Below are positions 63,463-64,000 of a stretch of DNA of 64,000 nt, piece after piece. A program made the position numbers and the translations under genes. Source of the DNA: Moritella sp. (lineage in GTDB: Bacteria > Pseudomonadota > Gammaproteobacteria > Enterobacterales > Moritellaceae); NCBI RefSeq assembly GCF_013215705.1, contig NZ_JABSQR010000016.1, forward strand, positions 58,594 to 122,593, read 5' to 3'. Every line of letters begins with the position of its first letter. Position 1 is the first letter of the stretch. A model generated the notes under the pieces. That model had not been told where the DNA came from. It did no database searches and worked only from the letters and a program-made list of their open reading frames with translations.

Positions 63463-63561
63463 CATTCTGGGGAAGATCTTCGTTACCAAGACAGTGAGAA
63501 AACAGGAAATAAAGCAATAATTACTTATACGGGCACATGGACACCTAAGGTGACAAAATGA
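63463..63561 (+). pseudogene. C-terminal tail of a lost polymorphic toxin
   Basis: An open frame with protein-like character (HSGEDLRYQDSEKTGNKAII to GTWTPKVTK) ends in a TGA that overlaps the ATG of the immunity-like gene (ATGA). This is the standard junction between a toxin module and its immunity gene. There is no start codon and the rest of the toxin is absent. The family is not recognised. Confidence 0.45.
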
Positions 63562-63941
63562 ATAAATATAATAATGAATATTATATAGTTTTTGAACACT
63601 TTAATGAAAATACGCTTTATTTAGCAGAAACGGATCAAACAGAGCCACGCGATATTGGGTGGAAGGAGCTTCAGTTTGGCTTAGAGCCTGCTTTTTTTGA
63701 AAATGGGTATAAAGATAAAGCCCATGGTATAAAAAGACCGATAAGCTCCGCACATATGAATGGTAATACAATTATTATTAATAATGACTTAAGGGAAAAA
63801 ATTAAGCATTTTGATATTGCTGGATTACAACTGTATCCATCAGTGATTATTGACGATGATGATTATTATCATGATGGGTATTGGGTATTAAATAATTACC
63901 AACGCCTAGAGTGTCTAGATTATCGGTCGATGTCAACATAG
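63558..63941 (+). CDS. Imm11/DUF1629-like immunity protein, probably C-terminally shortened
   Basis: This 127-residue protein has features of the Imm11 (DUF1629) immunity family: an opening YYIVFEHFNENTLYLAE, a middle NNDLREKIKHFDIAGLQLYPSVI, and DGYWVLNNYQRLECLDYRS. Such proteins neutralise toxins carried by RHS/CDI-type systems. Family members are usually near 180-200 residues; this one stops right after the ECLDY segment, close to sequence that looks like an insertion-sequence end. Truncation is therefore likely. Its start overlaps the toxin tail fragment. Confidence 0.6.
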   Translation: MNKYNNEYYIVFEHFNENTLYLAETDQTEPRDIGWKELQFGLEPAFFENGYKDKAHGIKRPISSAHMNGNTIIINNDLREKIKHFDIAGLQLYPSVIIDDDDYYHDGYWVLNNYQRLECLDYRSMST

Positions 63942-63960
63942 TTGCAATGATGGGTTGTTA

Positions 63961-64000
63961 TTAAGCCGCTAATTTCAGCTCATTTTCTGCTGGTTTATTT
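63961..64000 (-). mobile_element. End of an insertion-sequence transposase running off the window
   Basis: On the minus strand the frame entering from the right edge reads NKPAENELKLAA and stops at 63961. A short ...NELKLAA-type terminus is familiar from transposases in related marine bacteria, but only 12 codons are visible, so this is tentative. Confidence 0.35.

Overview
The window reads as chromosome of a marine, cold-adapted gammaproteobacterium of the Moritella/Shewanella/Psychromonas type. This rests on the moderate-to-low GC, a complete oleABCD long-chain olefin cluster, a Tad pilus locus, a SoxR regulator with an almost canonical box, and many short insertion-sequence relics. The genus is an inference (Moritella is my best guess); no rRNA, tRNA or CRISPR was seen.

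Layout. 1-5.8 kb is the 3' half of a tad/flp pilus operon (tadA partial, tadB, C, D, E, F, G). 5.9-11.1 kb is a tight redox operon: periplasmic thioredoxin, a protein ending in a DUF4266-like Gly/Cys tail, a DUF3570 outer-membrane-type protein, an ApbE-like FMN transferase homologue and DsbD. 11.4-13.7 kb has a DEAD-box helicase, a small cytolysin-like protein and a CopD-like membrane protein. 14-20.3 kb has a giant Ser/Thr kinase-cyclase-AAA-TPR protein and two uncharacterised genes, one with a single CxxCH haem motif. 20.6-26.9 kb has a GGDEF protein, an FHA protein and an AttEFGH-like export cassette (ABC ATPase, FtsX-type permease, secreted AttH/CrtC-like lipoprotein).

26.9-37.5 kb is an accessory block: a truncated response-regulator gene, a 2492-residue RHS protein and an 805-residue collagen-like protein ending in a Hint (hedgehog/intein) domain. 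37.7-42.9 kb holds an M50 protease, an integrase relic, a VasI/TagO-like protein, a small membrane protein, and a divergent MFS exporter/SoxR pair with an overlapping sox box. 43.0-48.1 kb is IS-rich: relics of IS66, IS3 and IS256 types surround an M6 (PrtV/immune-inhibitor-A-like) metalloprotease and a small secreted protein resembling its propeptide. 48.1-52.3 kb has an SRPBCC-MarR operon with a 17-bp-arm operator over its promoter, a chemoreceptor and an MscS channel.

52.4-61.7 kb, all on the minus strand, has oleA-oleB-oleC-oleD, two tandem DUF5692-like membrane proteins flanked by about 75-bp direct repeats, and an EmrD-like exporter. 61.9-64 kb has a lipoprotein alpha/beta-hydrolase with a beta-helix-like tail, a toxin-tail fragment overlapping an Imm11-like immunity gene, and the edge of another insertion sequence.

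The least explained units are the thioredoxin-DUF4266-DUF3570-ApbE-DsbD operon (a predicted extracytoplasmic flavin/thiol system with an FMN-target-like DxxSGAS motif), the collagen-Hint protein beside RHS, the free propeptide-like protein beside the M6 protease, and the repeat-flanked DUF5692 pair.
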